From Sipunculus nudus (lineage: Eukaryota; Annelida; Sipuncula; Golfingiida; Sipunculidae), in NCBI GenBank assembly GCA_026874595.1, contig CM049313.1, forward strand, positions 73,898,659 to 73,962,658: 64,000 nucleotides of DNA. The letters run 5' to 3'. The notes under the pieces were generated by a model. That model was not told where the DNA came from and ran no database searches. It saw only the letters and a program-made list of their open reading frames with translations. Below, piece by piece: positions 45,414 to 58,499 of this stretch (positions within the stretch are counted from its first letter, which is position 1; each line of letters opens with the position of its first letter). The translations under genes were made by a program, and so were the position numbers.

Positions 45414-46584
45414 GGTAGAGTTACCCTCCGTTGTAAAGTGCTCTATGGCCTACAGGGTCGCATCCCGTGAAACAGACTGTAGTGAATTTACAGTGTTGTT
45501 TTTCTTCAGAGTTATATATATATATAAAATATCAGGACCACACTTCATCGTTTCATCCAATATGCACACTCACAATACACCTTTCACACTAGCGAAACCT
45601 ATAGGCGACATCTGACACTGTGTCTTCGGGTCGGGTATATTGTTGAAGGAGGAAAAATTGTTTATATTTTAAACGGTCAATTTATAATGTCATCAATCCC
45701 GAGTTGTTTGTTCTAAGGTGTTGCTGATTTAACATATGTTACTTCACTTCAAAAGCCATAATACTGGATCATTAACCGGTACACACCGGTACCATCAAAG
45801 CATAATGCTCGTGTAAAAAATGGTTTATTCAAGTTGAATATTGCATTATAGTGTGAAGAGTTTTCAAATATATTTCAGTTCGAGAAGAACTTTTTGCGTG
45901 TCAGACCAAGTGATGTGAAACATTCAGTAATATAGATTACCTCCCGCCAATTCTAATTGTATATACCTGATTACACGCCGGTGGCTGTGGACGGGTTAAA
46001 ATGACGTTTGTCGCCGTTGTTATAGATGCAGACATCTAAATACACCCAGGGGACCAATACGGCGAGTAGGATTAAAGTCAGTCACTAAACTTGATTTACC
46101 ATCAACAGTAAATAAAGGTATCAGCTTTCCGGGCTAAAGGGAGAGGTACATAACCCTTTATTTCAAAGCCTCGATTTGATGAGTAAGCTGTCTATATGAA
46201 TGCAGTATTAGCCTATACAATATTTTCAGCATAATAAACAGGACGGTTGATTTTGTTAAAAATTGCTCTGAGAAACACCGAATCGTCAACCTTTTTACGA
46301 TAGGTCTAAGACCTGTTGGTGGCACTTTCTATTGAAGGAGGATGAAAGTAACTTCATAATATTTATGATTTGATATTTTATGTCCTCAGGATGTCAGGTT
46401 TTATGTGTGCAGGACAAACAGTAAACAAGAAGTCATCACCTGATGTTAAAACATTGGAGCGAATCTCTGTTTCATTATTATTAACTTACTGTTCTCAAAA
46501 TCTTTTTTTAAAGAAGATAAATGTGGATAGTGGGCTGTAAAGAAGTAGACATAATCTCTGAGGGTATGTCGATAATAATACTTT

Positions 46585-46672
46585 TTGCCTTTGAGGCACC
46601 GGCGGGTTCGAACAGTGGGGTTCGTGCTTCAAAGTCCAACGCCGAAACACTAGGCCGTGTCAGACCTTCATT
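46585..46672 (-). mobile_element. tRNA-like SINE head
   Basis: The minus strand reads GACACGGCCTAGTGTTTCGG, CGTTGGA..., then CTGTTCGAACCCGCC. The A-box-like GGCCTAGTG and B box GTTCGAACCC match the plus-strand head at 32223-32300 (GGCCTAG.G.TTC..GCGTTGGA shared). Confidence 0.55.
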
Positions 46673-47049
46673 ACACGCGTGTCTGTTAAGCAGTGTTCAT
46701 ACATTTGCCCTCTCACCAATAATAATGTTAAAATATATGTAACCTTACAAGGGTTACAAGGTATTAGTATACATTTTAAAATGTCCGTATTCCGTTTCAT
46801 CTCCTCGTGTCCACAAATATTTCGCTATGAAAATTTTATTAGTTGGTCATGTATTAAACTAAAAATTACCATGTTGGGTAGAAGAATAAGGGGCCTAACA
46901 TCCAACAAGGTAAATCTATACCTCCCTTACACCTTACTTAACAAACAGTTGTTTAAAATTATGAGAAATCAATACAGTTTACCACAAATCATACCAAGTT
47001 ATGGCGGTCAAGGTCATTGGTCACATGCAAAAACAGCCTCAACTGACAG

Positions 47050-47245
47050 CTGCTTTTTGGATGGCGTCATGTAAACACTCTAAAATATAACCAGCCAAAA
47101 TAAAGATGGCTACAGATTCAGGGACACATCTGATCTGTCAGAGCATTGAAAAGAGTAGAAAAAGTTGTGAAACATAAACTCGAGATAAGGTCATCACTTC
47201 CATATGCAACTTCTAGGAAAATTGAAAATTTAAACTTTTAAGAAA
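47050..47245 (+). repeat. Diverged dispersed repeat, copy 2
   Basis: Partner of 43683-43895, in the same orientation, about 3.4 kb away. The blocks TGCTTTTTGGATGGCGTCAT, GTAAACACTCT and CATCACTTCCATATGCAACT align with gaps. Confidence 0.6.
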
Positions 47246-47591
47246 ATTATCTACAAAAAGGTGAACACATGTTGATGGAACAGAGCAAAGTCAAAGAAAC
47301 TGTCTGTATTATCTAAAACAGTTCTATTAAGGACCAGAAAGCGTGTAGCCAAAACGTGAATCCTATTTTCAAAGCGGATGGGTTCAGAATACAACACCAG
47401 TTTTCTAGAGCTAAAAGAAAACATTTGGGCCCACGCTAGTATGTTCAGATTTTGATATGGCATCTTAGGTTTTTAAGACATAAACTAAAGTTGGAGTTAT
47501 TTTGTAAGTGTGCACGCAACGGTGTCGGGATACAGGTGCATTATAAAATGTCACTTGGGTTGGGATAATCAGCATGTATTTATTATTTCAG

Positions 47592-47764
47592 CTATTACAC
47601 CACTGAGTATAACAGCATGGACAGAGCTTTCAGTAGGAAGACAAATTGGAGAGTCTTTGACGTTCAGTCCAATATTTTTGAAAATGACATGGCATTTTAT
47701 ATCGTCCTATGTGAGGAGGTCTGTCACATATTATGAAGGATATGTAAACTTGCAATGTCAGTGA
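47592..47764 (+). CDS. Weak candidate terminal exon
   Basis: TTTATTATTTCAG at 47579-47591 is a plausible acceptor. The frame then runs 57 codons to TGA at 47762-47764 (ITPLSITAWTELSVGRQIGE...). It is short, with no family and no donor partner seen. Listed only because acceptor and frame coincide. Confidence 0.13.
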
Positions 47765-48061
47765 CTGCTTTAAGAAACGACTTTGATCACCTCGATCCAA
47801 TAGCAAGAAATTTGCATATCCGATCGAAAACCAAGAATTAAGAGTCCCAAAAAAAAGATTTCGAGCTTAACAGGCCCCTTTTCCGCGTTCTGAAAACCCT
47901 GATGCAAGAAAGAACCCATGGGAAAATGACAAAGTAAATCCTGACTGAATTATAAAGGGTGAGGCAGGGCCCGACAGTAAACGGTGGCTCTACATATTAA
48001 GTGTTAGTTAGCAACCGGGACTCCTTTTAACCCACTTAATGTGCCTGTGAATTTTGTACCT

Positions 48062-48064
<3 letters not shown>

Positions 48065-48122
<58 letters not shown>
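48065..48122. repeat. (TA)n microsatellite
   Basis: About 29 perfect units. Confidence 0.95.
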
Positions 48123-48124
<2 letters not shown>

Positions 48125-48129
48125 CATAA

Positions 48130-49280
48130 AACATAATATTAACATGTTATTTTGTTTACTTATTATTTTGGTCTTGGTATACCTCTAATCTGTAAAGTAA
48201 AAAATTAATAAATCTAAGTTTTATATATATAATCATATTATAATTAAATTTTATATTTTGCTAGAAGGTCGTGTCAACTGGATTAAGAGGTCCCGAGCTA
48301 TAACCTGTATACCATTCACTTTCTATATAAAGGTGGTCCCATAAGGCCACTTCTTTTTGCTTTATCGAGTCTTGATATTGAAAACGTGACTATAGGTACA
48401 CTTCATCCTTGCTAGATGCACAGCGCAAACTACCGGGCTGTTTTTCCCTTCATATATATTTTCCTCTCGGTCAATAAAATATGCACACCAACACGATACA
48501 TTTCACTCGACTCTTACATGGAGATGTTTACGGCTGATGGTGTGTCCGTTGAGTCTATGTATGAGCCTCGCTGTCACATGCATCATAAGAGTTGTCAAGT
48601 TAACTTGGGTACAAAAGCTAGCGTTCAAAACTTCTGTATGTAAATTGTACCACATATTATATAAATTACAAATGCTTTTCTTATCATTTCTGACCGGTGC
48701 TTTGTTGAAAATCGTTCGTTTTGCCTGTCGAAATGTAAACTGATCTGAAACATGGTTTTGCCGGCAGAAACATCTCCTTTGGCAGTATCATGTCGTACAC
48801 CCATGTATATACAAGTGTACTGTATAGACAGATAAATTATTTTTGTATTGATAAAAGCGGACCACCTACCATGCATCATTGTGCATTTTGGACGTTTAAT
48901 TAGAAACTGTCAGATGTCTCTGGTTGTTTTTGTTTTTACTATATTTTATATGGAATAGCCCACTGAATGTATAACCTGGGTCCCAAGGGTAAACCATACA
49001 GTACTGAGCATTAAGCCCTCAACAATTGTACAGTGTGTGTTTAGTCCTGCATGTTTATATTACACCGCAATCTTCCACACAAAGGTATGGATAAATAGAG
49101 CCACTCCGTCACATGTTGTAAACCGATATCCCATGTATGGCTAGAGCCGAGGACAGGGGCAGCTACGGCTGCAGTTATGTTTGTCTTATGAAGCTATGTT
49201 TATTTTAATGAATGCGGGTGTGATCTTGTTCATCACGTAGTCAGGTAACAGATGCTTTTACCGATAAATAGATCGAGTCG
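48130..49280. other. Unique non-coding
   Basis: Overlapping open frames on both strands (48416-48879) look incidental. No repeats seen. Confidence 0.4.
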
Positions 49281-49288
49281 CGCACATG

Positions 49289-49303
49289 CCGCTAGATGGC
49301 AGC
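49289..49303 (+). promoter_or_regulatory. CTCF-like motif
   Basis: CCGCTAGATGGCAGC matches CCASYAGRKGGCRSY at 14 of 15 positions (third base G). Confidence 0.3.
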
Positions 49304-49799
49304 AAGAAAAAAAAAAACAGCACTATAAAAAATTTTCTTTTTTTTTATTTTCATCTTTCAAGAAGATAAAATTATAAAATTTTGACAAGTTTTCCTTTGT
49401 TATGTAGCGCTCTCACCTGCTAGGGAAAACTATGTTACTCTCATGCTTTTCCCTGATAATATAACATGTTTATTTAAACATATAAAAAAGTAATAAAAAA
49501 CACCCGCCCGCACTGATTTTTAAAAATAAGTGCCGAAGAACAATATCTTATTTTGTTTTGGCCGAACGCCTCCTGTACCTGCCTGAGTGAAATTCGGACA
49601 CTTCCTAATGAGGAAATTGATATGAGCATTACTGATATGTACTGTTTCGACACCATTACAATTAGTAACAAGTTAAAAGAGCCATATATCATGGTCTTAC
49701 CTTCACCCTGGACATGTCTCTCACCTGAGCTGGGACAGAAGTCCCTGCATCACTTAACGAAGATTTATGTTTTTTTTATTTTTTGCAAGTGTTTTTTTA

Positions 49800-49880
49800 A
49801 TTAGCTTCTATCGTCTAGGGGTAGAGCACAGGGCCTAAAAGCTGGCAGATTGTAAGTAAGAATCAAAGCCGAGAAGCGCC
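49800..49880 (+). mobile_element. Degenerate tRNA-like SINE head
   Basis: TCGTCTAGGGGTAGAGCAC resembles an A box. About 40 bases downstream AAGAATCAAAGCC is a poor B box. The following CGGGCCTGGTTGTCACGAGG may be SINE body. Low certainty. Confidence 0.3.
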
Positions 49881-50050
49881 TGAGCGCTCTGCAGACTGTA
49901 CACACAGGACCCGCAGGTGCGGTACTTCGGGCCTGGTTGTCACGAGGATAATCGTGTGCTACCACACTGTCACGTAATCCGAAACCAGAATCAAATTCTG
50001 CTGATGTGCATAGTGTCTTTGGTCAAGCACTCATTAAAAATGATTTTTAA

Positions 50051-51030
50051 CAAGTGACCAATGGACCGGGACTCAGCTGACCAGCATGCTATTTTATTAT
50101 CACAAAGACATATTTAGATTCGATTCGACCACCAAACGTCGCTACCTTAAGGGTCTGGGGAGTTCGCTACCTTTACGGGTCTGGCCACACAATAAGCGGC
50201 AATATGCCCTTCCTCTGCAAAGGGAACCAATGGGGCCCCGTTTTCTAGTTTTAGCCTAACATTCACAACAGTAATGCCATCATCTGAAAGACATATTGAG
50301 TGTAACTTCAGATGTGATCTTGACCTTTGACCTACTGACACCACAGTCGACAGGGTTCTTTCGTGAGTGATGTGACACACATGTGCAAACTAAATCCAAT
50401 AATGACTGCTCAATACAGGTTGTACAGAGAGTAATAAGATCAAGATAATCAGTTTTTAAACTCCTCTGAGAGGTCATCATGACCTAGTTTCAGGTTTCCA
50501 AGATAATGATCCCAGAATCTCTTTGCGTGTTGCGTTAAAGATTCTAGGCCTCACAAATACAATTTGAGCCCATACGACTTTCCGGGTGCTCAAATCATGT
50601 TGTCTTCCTATATAAGTCAAGGTGACCTAACATCATGTTACAAAGGACATTTACCCAGGATCACACTAATTACATTAGTAAATTCTAGGCCAAATGGACA
50701 CAATTTGTGCCCCGTGTGACTCTCTTGGTGCTCAAAATTCTGTTTTCGGCTGTTAGGTCGCAGAATACAGGTCGCTCTATCTAATTTCAGGTTTCCGAGG
50801 AGATTTGACTGAGACCTCTATGGATTATTAGTTAGAAATTTTTATGACAAATGGATACAGTTTAAGCCCCGTATGACTGTCTTGGTGCTCAAAATCATAT
50901 TTTTAGCCTATAGCTCAGAAGAAAATATAGGTCATCATGACCATATTGCAGATTTCCAATGAGATTTGCTCAGGACCTCTCTGGGTGTAAATTTAGTAGT
51001 TTCTAGGTCAAACGGTTAAGGCTTTTGCTC
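50051..51030 (-). mobile_element. Tail and tandem core of a minus-strand family member
   Basis: On minus, GTCAGCTGAGTCCCGGTCCA followed by TTGGTCACTTG (50083-50051) is the family tail. To its right lie about four units of ~150-167 bp marked by TTTCAGGTTTCC-like words at 50488, about 50636 (decayed), 50784 and 50951. They share TTCTAGGCC.AA..GACACAA, GTATGACT.TCTTGGTGCTCA and AGGTCATCATGACC. No head is found, so it is truncated. Confidence 0.5.
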
Positions 51031-51682
51031 TGTTTACGTCCAGACTGCTTCATTTGATGGTATCCTTGACGCATCGATCTGGCCCTGCCAGGTATTTAGT
51101 GCCTGCTAGAGAATTCATGTTTGCTGCTAAAATGCTTAAAATAAAACGTGACTCCATGTACCGATTGACGTAACTCGTTGCCAGCTCTTATCACTTAAAT
51201 AGTCGGTTTGAGAGCCGTAAAGAAGTTACGTTTTTTTGCCGCGAGGTGACAGTGGCTTTTCTAAGCGTCGCGACACAGCAAGCGCAATTAAATCTGATGG
51301 CTCTGTCAGTGTGAGGAATTAAGTCTTAACCATTGCACCGACTGGGCCAGTCTAGCGTCGATCTCATACACGGTATTACATGTCTGTAGCGTTTGCTTAT
51401 GATTAGTCTTGATAGTCTGAAATAACCATGTTTTGTCGAGAGTATTTGTTATTCAATCTCCCGATACGTCTGAATCTGTTTGACTTCATATCTAGCCATT
51501 GCAATGGTTAATGATTCAGTGTCACCCGAATTTCACTTTACATTCCTGGTCTTTCGTCCTTGTCCGTTCTCCTTGCTTTTCTCCGCCATCAAAATATTAC
51601 GGGAAAAAATATATCTAGAAATCTGCATTCAAATGAATGCAAGATGGTTATTTGGCCCATACTCCCAGTTTCATCCGTGCAG

Positions 51683-51790
51683 AAGTGACTGTACATTTGT
51701 GAATATTCCTTGATGACGTTCCTGGATCCGGAACATTTTTCGGGTCCACACCAAAATCTAACCGATTCTTTATCGGCCGACTCCCGAACA
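51683..51790 (+). repeat. Dispersed repeat, copy 1
   Basis: TTTGTGAATATTCCTTGATG, ACGTTCCTGGATCC and CACACCAAAATCTAACCGAT match 63238-63345 with few changes. Confidence 0.7.
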
Positions 51791-51999
51791 AACACAACAT
51801 ACAGACTCACGAACAGTAATAAACGATTCCTCTGAAGGCGGAGGCAACAACCATGCAAGCATGTTTTAGCGTGTTGTTCATTCTCTATTATGCAAGGGAT
51901 TTTGATCAGTGCCCTTTTTCTTGTAAGGTAGGCCGAATCTTGTTACAAAGACTTCCCTTCGTGTGTAGAACGGCCGTACCTGTACACCTCCGGCCCTCT

Positions 52000-52076
52000 A
52001 ATATTTTCGTCTCGTCGGGTTTAACCCGGGATCAAAACCTAGATCCCAATGCCTCTTTATTTAGTTCAGCCACGTG
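52000..52076 (-). mobile_element. Possible SINE head
   Basis: On minus, ACGTGGCTGAACTAAATAA and GGTTTTGATCCCGGG resemble degenerate A and B boxes at tRNA-like spacing. Weak. Confidence 0.25.
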
Positions 52077-52079
52077 ATA

Positions 52080-53090
52080 AATTCTCTCCAAGAAATGCGA
52101 CCCCTATCTGGTGATAGCTGTCAGGTTTTTTTCTTATTCAGGTTTGGTATTTTGCTGTTAGCTTGCAGAAATTTTTTTGGTATCGTCCATGGTTGGTCTA
52201 ACAAAAGCTTTTTCCCCATGCCGTCGGGTCTCACTCACTTCGGATGATGACATCAAGTAATGGATGGACACGGATATTAACATATTACTCATATCTGAAA
52301 TGCAGTTTTGCTAAATGGGAATGGGAATCTGGCCTTTTGAATTGATGTGGCATTTGCAAGAAAAAGGCACATATGCCCCGTGAGCAACTTTGAAATGAAA
52401 AAGGTATAAAAGACATTCAGCCAAAGATTTAAGAAGGCAGGATACTTAAATATGTTTTGGAAACAATGATTAATCTGATTATCAGCAGAAAGGGGTAATA
52501 AATCCAATAAATCTAAATTTGTTTGGGAAGAAGAAACTGACACACTTTTGCATTAAACCTTTAGTATATTTCATCCAAATTTAACTCGTTCAAATTCAAC
52601 TGAACACACACATACAAGAAGGCAACTAATTTCAAAGTTTTAGTCTTCTAAAGCGGCCAGAGATTTTAAGCTTATATTGAAAGGACATTATATTCGCGTG
52701 CATTCTTTTTTTTTTTTTTTGTTTGACCGATAAATGTTTACCATGAAGTGAAAAATTTATAAACCTTTATACTTGAAGTTTAACCTAAAAATTATATACC
52801 TCTCAGCCGAACTTTCATCCCATAGTGTAGAGTGTGGGTACTAAAGGATGGGAAACGTAATTTAGAAGAATGATTGTCACAAAAGATATTAGGGGTTAAA
52901 TGCATCCTGGAAAAAACACGCTACCATTAATCCTCGGGGTGACATAGACATTTAGGGAACACGTTTCTATTAAGCTCGCTCTGTTTAAAGGACAACTGAA
53001 CGATTACAAAAAAAGGCACCGATCCAGTAGAAGAACAGAAAAGATACCATTGGAACCTTTTTCAAAATACGCCACCCAATTCTGCCATAT
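52080..53090. other. Non-coding
   Basis: A T run at 52708-52721; otherwise nothing recognised. Confidence 0.4.
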
Positions 53091-53091
53091 T

Positions 53092-53343
53092 TCATCTAAA
53101 CTCTTCCAGCGCCATTGTTACTTTTAATGAAAGCATATTCCGTCGCTTGATGTCTGTAACCCATGTCCTGGGTGAGCGCACGATCATATGTATCTGTCTG
53201 TAAGGCCATTGGCACTCGGCAGTGTATTTCAACAGACCAAATGAAGTGTTTTCACTTCCTTTACATTCTCGAGTATCTCTAACTTCTGATGTCGGCGATA
53301 ATGGCGATCTGGGGTTCTGAAATGTCCCTTCCAAAGCGCTAAC
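53092..53343 (-). CDS. Candidate terminal exon on the minus strand
   Basis: On minus, ATTAATCTTTTCCAG ends at 53344 and is a fair acceptor. The following 83 codons (VSALEGTFQNPRSPLSPTSE...) are open to TGA at 53092-53094, ending ...MALEEFR. The composition is balanced and charged with Pro/Ser at the start, Trp/Tyr in the middle (ECQWPYRQIHMIVRSPRTW) and a basic stretch (DIKRRN), unlike AT-driven chance frames. I recognise no family. No upstream exon on minus (to the right) is identified. Confidence 0.25.
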   Translation of the reverse strand, partial: VSALEGTFQNPRSPLSPTSEVRDTRECKGSENTSFGLLKYTAECQWPYRQIHMIVRSPRTWVTDIKRRNMLSLKVTMALEEFR

Positions 53344-53695
53344 CTGGAAAAGATTAATCGTTGACCTCGGTATGCGACAGTTTCAGATAATATTCTTTCT
53401 TATACTGTTTCTAAAACATTTATAACGCCTTATTGTCCATATTATGGGAAAATAAAGGGACGTGTCCTTCGTTTATATTTTCTTGTGTGCCCCTCCCTCC
53501 GCTTCTTCAAAATATTAATTTTTATTGTCTTTAGCTGCAAACATGCAATTAGTTCACGTTCATTATGTTCAGCACTTAAAGTCTGCGACCCTTCCCATAA
53601 AATCTTTACAAGGCTTAATATTCCAAGGGGCAAAACCAGGATTTATGGACGTGGGATTACCATGGGGGGGGGTGTTGTTGCAGCATACCCGCTGA

Positions 53696-53697
<2 letters not shown>

Positions 53698-53743
<46 letters not shown>

Positions 53744-53778
53744 TTGTGGAAATGACAATCTGGTACGAATGGCAATTG
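53698..53778. repeat. (TA)n plus 38-bp unit, inverted partner of 42.0 kb
   Basis: (TA)n at 53698-53740 abuts 53741-53778, the exact reverse complement of 42021-42058. Confidence 0.9.
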
Positions 53779-54094
53779 TGCTTAAATCACGACTGTCTAC
53801 TGTACTGTACTGGCACAATTGTCAATTCTTTTAACATTTTACGACTCATAACAAGAGGAAACATTCTCACACCAATCATTTGTTTGGGATGCATTATTCA
53901 TCATCATCATTTCTTTTGGTAATTTTATGACAATTGGTGGAGAAAAAAAAACAAATGTGAGATGTATAAATTGTTACCTGCAGATAAAAGTGTAATGTGT
54001 AAAAAATCACTGATATTTTCATGCTTTTAAAATTACTTTCATACTATAATTTTCTAAACAGACATTTTGTACTCCAAAGTTTTCCCAAATATAA

Positions 54095-54172
54095 CATGCA
54101 AAGTCAGACCGGGGGGTGGTGGGGGGGGGGGGGTGGCCCCTATGGCATCCCAGGCTACGCCCCTGAGGAAAA
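54095..54172 (-). repeat. G-rich dispersed repeat fragment
   Basis: On minus, TTCCTCAGGGGCGTAGCCTG then GGATGCCATAGGGGCC runs into a C run. The AGGGGCGTAGCC opening recalls common invertebrate repeats and resembles the 7.55-kb copy. Confidence 0.45.
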
Positions 54173-54249
54173 GAATCATTACTCTTCATCTGTAATGATA
54201 AACACTGATTATCTTTACAATACTGTTTGCTTCTATTTTGAACTTTAAA

Positions 54250-57200
54250 AGGGTAGACATCAAATAATTTCTTTTTGCTGTTAAAATTTGCTTGTCTTTA
54301 TATTAAGTTTGCATTTTCAATTTAAAACTACCCCAACGCTTTTAGTGTAATAGTTTTAAGAAATTTCACACATTCTTTATCCACAGCGAAATCAAAAGCT
54401 GAAAAAGTTTATAATTTACTTATCAGGGTATATTTTATGGGAAATTAAAAATTGCACAAACATGTAATAACTCTCGAACGGTCTGCATAAAATGAGGTCA
54501 CTATCACCACAAATTTAGGTCTAGTATAATCTAGTAATGCTGAATGTGTTTGACCATAATTGTGTAACAGTTTATGGCAGTGAATTATAGCAATGTTAAA
54601 TTTCCATACAAGAGCCAATTGCACAGTGTATAACCTTGATATGAGTGAACAATAAAATTCAATTATTTACTCATAGAAGTGATTTTCAGTCTATGACTAG
54701 AAAAAACTTTAAAATTTAGAACTGCAAAACGTAGATTTACAACTAGACAAGTAGGGTTCAACTGTACCCTGAATTTTACGTACTACCAAGTGGAAGCTGT
54801 TTGGAATTTTCCACTTGAAATAACCTGTTCCTTCCTTTAGATGCCACGGTTCATATCTGGTAAAAGTATAGTGGACGAAAACGAAAATGTCCCATATAAG
54901 GTCACCATATGGACTGCATTGACAAATTTCAGCAATTTCGCAGCATTAATGTCATCCACTGTGTGAAAATTAGAATGGTGGCCTTCACTTTTAAGTAGTC
55001 TTCAATTGAACTGCCAGGTCAGAACGGAGTCAGGTACCAGTCTAGACGGAATGTTCCATTGACTTTAATCAGTAATGGCAGGGCCCTCTGGGACGATTTG
55101 TTGTCATGCCTTCTTAGACGATTTTCTCCGCTTAATAGTTTGAAACGAGTAAATCTGAAAATACTGAGGGAGGAAAAAATCCGATTAATTTCGGGATTTT
55201 GTTTTGTTGTAGCTGCAATTTTGCCCTAGCTGGAAAAGGCGTGAATGATATAAAAGAGAAAACTGAAATTCTTCCCGACTTGTGAATTGCGTTCCTGTTC
55301 AAAGCGCTCATTTTGCTTTTGATTTTGTTATGTTTACGCCCTTCTCAGCTCTACGTGTGGGACAAGTGATTTATGGGATAAATGAAATAATCTGTCCCGT
55401 TGTCCGGCGGCTCCATCCTTTTCTATAGGGATATCTGCGTCTTTGTGTTCTACGCCGCGTGCCGACAGTGTTTTTCGGAAGATCTGATCAATTTTTGCCC
55501 TCTTATCTTTTTTTCTGTGACCGTCTCTGAATGCCGCCCTATGAAGTTAGTGTCGAATAATACGGACACATGCATTTATTATGTCATTCTGAACTCTTCC
55601 TCGGAAAAGACCCTTCCCTTTTTTTCGGTTATAATGCTCAAGGCTTATTGGAAAGCAGAAAAGCCAAGGTTGCGAACTAGACCACTCTTGAGGTTTCAGT
55701 AGTGTTCGCTGAATGGACTGATACATTGCAGCAAACTAAAGCATAAATTTAAAGTTAAAATTGTCTAAAGAAGGATTTGTGATATCTTATATCCTTTAAA
55801 AGCCTGGTTTATTCACAAATTCTGTTGAAATTTTATCCATTTATTCATTTGACTTTGTTGAAAGTGTGCACAAATCTGCTTTCTCACATTTTTATATTTG
55901 CAAATCGTCGATCCCTTAAATGTTGTACCGATCTATAATACAGAAGAATGTTTAGGATGTAACACTTAATAGAACATTACACAAGACAGAATACATGTGG
56001 TGTTTTATTTTATATACATTAACACCAACCCATGAACAAACTGTGATGAATAACTTTAAAATAACTAAACAAATTATTTAGTCGGTTCAATATACATCAT
56101 TGCTGTATCAAAATGTATCTATATGTGAATTCCTCTTCCAAATAAATGTTTAAGTACATAATTTTGAATGTACTTGGTGTAACATATATATAATCGTATG
56201 TGTGCGTTAGGGCGTCAATTTGGTCATTTTTACTTTGTTAGTTGCAGTCCAAAATGGGGCGTCTTCGTCCTTCACGCACGCTTAGAAAAACCGGACACAT
56301 AAACACAAAATACTAGTATATGATACAGTGAGACACTTGCTAGTTTCAGCTTCAGGGATGTGCAGGTCAGACAGAGGTCTGCGTCGCCGGTGGTGTTGAT
56401 CACGTGATTAATATTTGTACACCGTATATTTGACCTTCCGGATACATATCTTGGCTGAGGTGCCCGCCGGGAGCGCCAAAGTTCAGACACCGGTTTATAT
56501 ACCTCGCATGATTTGTGACCGGTGGGGGAACTGATAACATATTCCTTGCTTCCTCAGCTTTTGTTTATGTACACGTGATATGCTACCGTCTAGTGGTTTT
56601 ATATGTGACCTCGCGACATCAGGTTTTTACTGTCTGCATAAGAATCAGAATGTCCGTACCTGGCTTATATGTGTCACGGGCGTCCAATTCGCAGCAACCT
56701 CACAAATTGCTAACATTTCCGTCCATAACGCATAACCGTTAACTAGTCTTACTATTATGAAAAAATATCTAAAACACTGAGAAATTTGTAAATGACAGTT
56801 TTTGAAAATAAATGTCTTTACATTGTTGGGAATGTATGTTTTCAGAGAAAAAACTCCCAATGATACTAAATACAAAGCTGATATTGATTCTATAACACGT
56901 CTGGTGTATAAGGGCCGAATCTGCCATCATGCACTTGGCAAAAAGTATATTTTGTGGTACTTTTGTAAATGTAATGGTCACTGAAGCTTTTACATCCAGA
57001 TCCAACAATTATATAAAAGTCTAACTTTTCAATTTTGCTAAAGAAGGTTAGATTGACCAAGAATATTGCTACATGAGTGATATTTTCAAAAAAACATTGA
57101 TAGTTCACTTTTCCCGATCGTGGCTTTTGCAAATTGGTTGCTATTATTTAATATTACAATCACTCGTTAAATATGTAATATTACACAAATATAAAGCAAA

Positions 57201-58200
57201 AAATGTATGATATTATTTAAGATTTGAATCATATTAACATAACGGCTAAATTTTTGTAGAGAGACCAATTATATTCTAATTATGCGGAACAGAATGCTTA
57301 CCACGGCTCTGGAATTTTTCGTTTAAGAAGCGCTGAATTAAATGATCATATTTCAGTCTATATTTTTAATAATAGACTCCCTGCATTTAAACTTACTGTT
57401 TTATTGTTGACAGCGTGTCCGATTTATCATTGAAATACCCATGTTACAATCACAATTAACCTAGACGAAACCAGCATAATTATATTTTACAAAAGGATAT
57501 AAGACAGGCCATGATCCGGATTCAGGAGCGTCATCCAGGAATATCACAAAGGTACTGTCACTTATGCACGAATGAACCTTGGAATATAGACAAAGAATAA
57601 ACAAACGAAATGAACGGTTTTGGGAGCACCCCTCAATAGGGAGCCCACATGATGGAGGCTTGCATTCATTAAAATACAGATTTCTAGTTTTTATATATTG
57701 TCACCCGATCTGGTTTACTAGGAATTAAAAAAATTCATATACTGATTTATTAATTTAAAATTAAATTTGAACTTCCATTGGGGATTCCCTTTATGTTCTG
57801 AAACATGAGTTTGTGTAAGTATGAAATGTCACAAAAGTGACTATATACATCCTGGACACCACAAGCAAAGCACGCAGTAGCTCTGTAATAAATTTGAAGA
57901 AGAAGTGCGGAAACTGTATAACATGATGAAAAGTATAAGGTTAATTTGACATTGAAAAAGCGATGCATTTGTAAATAGGAAAAAAAAAGGAATGGGTTCT
58001 TTTTTATCCGGTGTATTTTACAATCGGATGCCGCCCAGACGTCTTTATTATGAAAACAAGGCATAATCATGCGGTAAATTACGAAAACTCACGGGAATTA
58101 CCCAAGGATTGTGTTCCATCTTGTATTTAATGGTGTTACGTCGTAAGGACTTCATAGCTTAAATACAACCGGACTTAAAAAAGCCAAAGCCAAAAAACTA
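54250..58200. other. Unique non-coding
   Basis: Frames such as 55400-55702 (+) and the overlapping 56.5-57.1 kb set lack domains and splice context. No tandem or inverted structure noticed. Confidence 0.35.
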
Positions 58201-58202
58201 AT

Positions 58203-58499
58203 ATGTGGCTTTTAATTTTGTACATGATGGCTCTGGAAGAATATTGGGCCTTGGTTCAAGACACTTTCTTCTGTTTTCTGTCAGAGACACCGCGAGGGAA
58301 TAATAACGCTTATTTTCTTCTCCCGATAAAACTTAGGAGTCTCTTAAAACTTGTGCTTGTCATTCTAAGCCCTTATCTGCTTCATTGTCATCGTTATCTC
58401 GAGGAGAAATGCCATGCCAAGAAACCCAGCCTCAACAGCAACACAACAAGTGTGCTGATCTCATACGCAAGTTCCATGATACGTCTCAAAGCCATTTAA
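58203..58499 (+). CDS. Doubtful 98-codon ORF
   Basis: ATG-initiated, with a hydrophobic N-terminus and a second hydrophobic stretch (LLKLVLVILSPYLL around residue 47). No recognised family, no flanking signals. Probably chance. Confidence 0.1.
   Translation: MWLLILYMMALEEYWALVQDTFFCFLSETPRGNNNAYFLLPIKLRSLLKLVLVILSPYLLHCHRYLEEKCHAKKPSLNSNTTSVLISYASSMIRLKAI

Noticed and set aside
46679-47074. 131-codon plus-strand frame
   Set aside because: Non-ATG start (GTG); it begins just past the SINE head and overlaps the dispersed-repeat copy at 47.05 kb. No domain or splice support.
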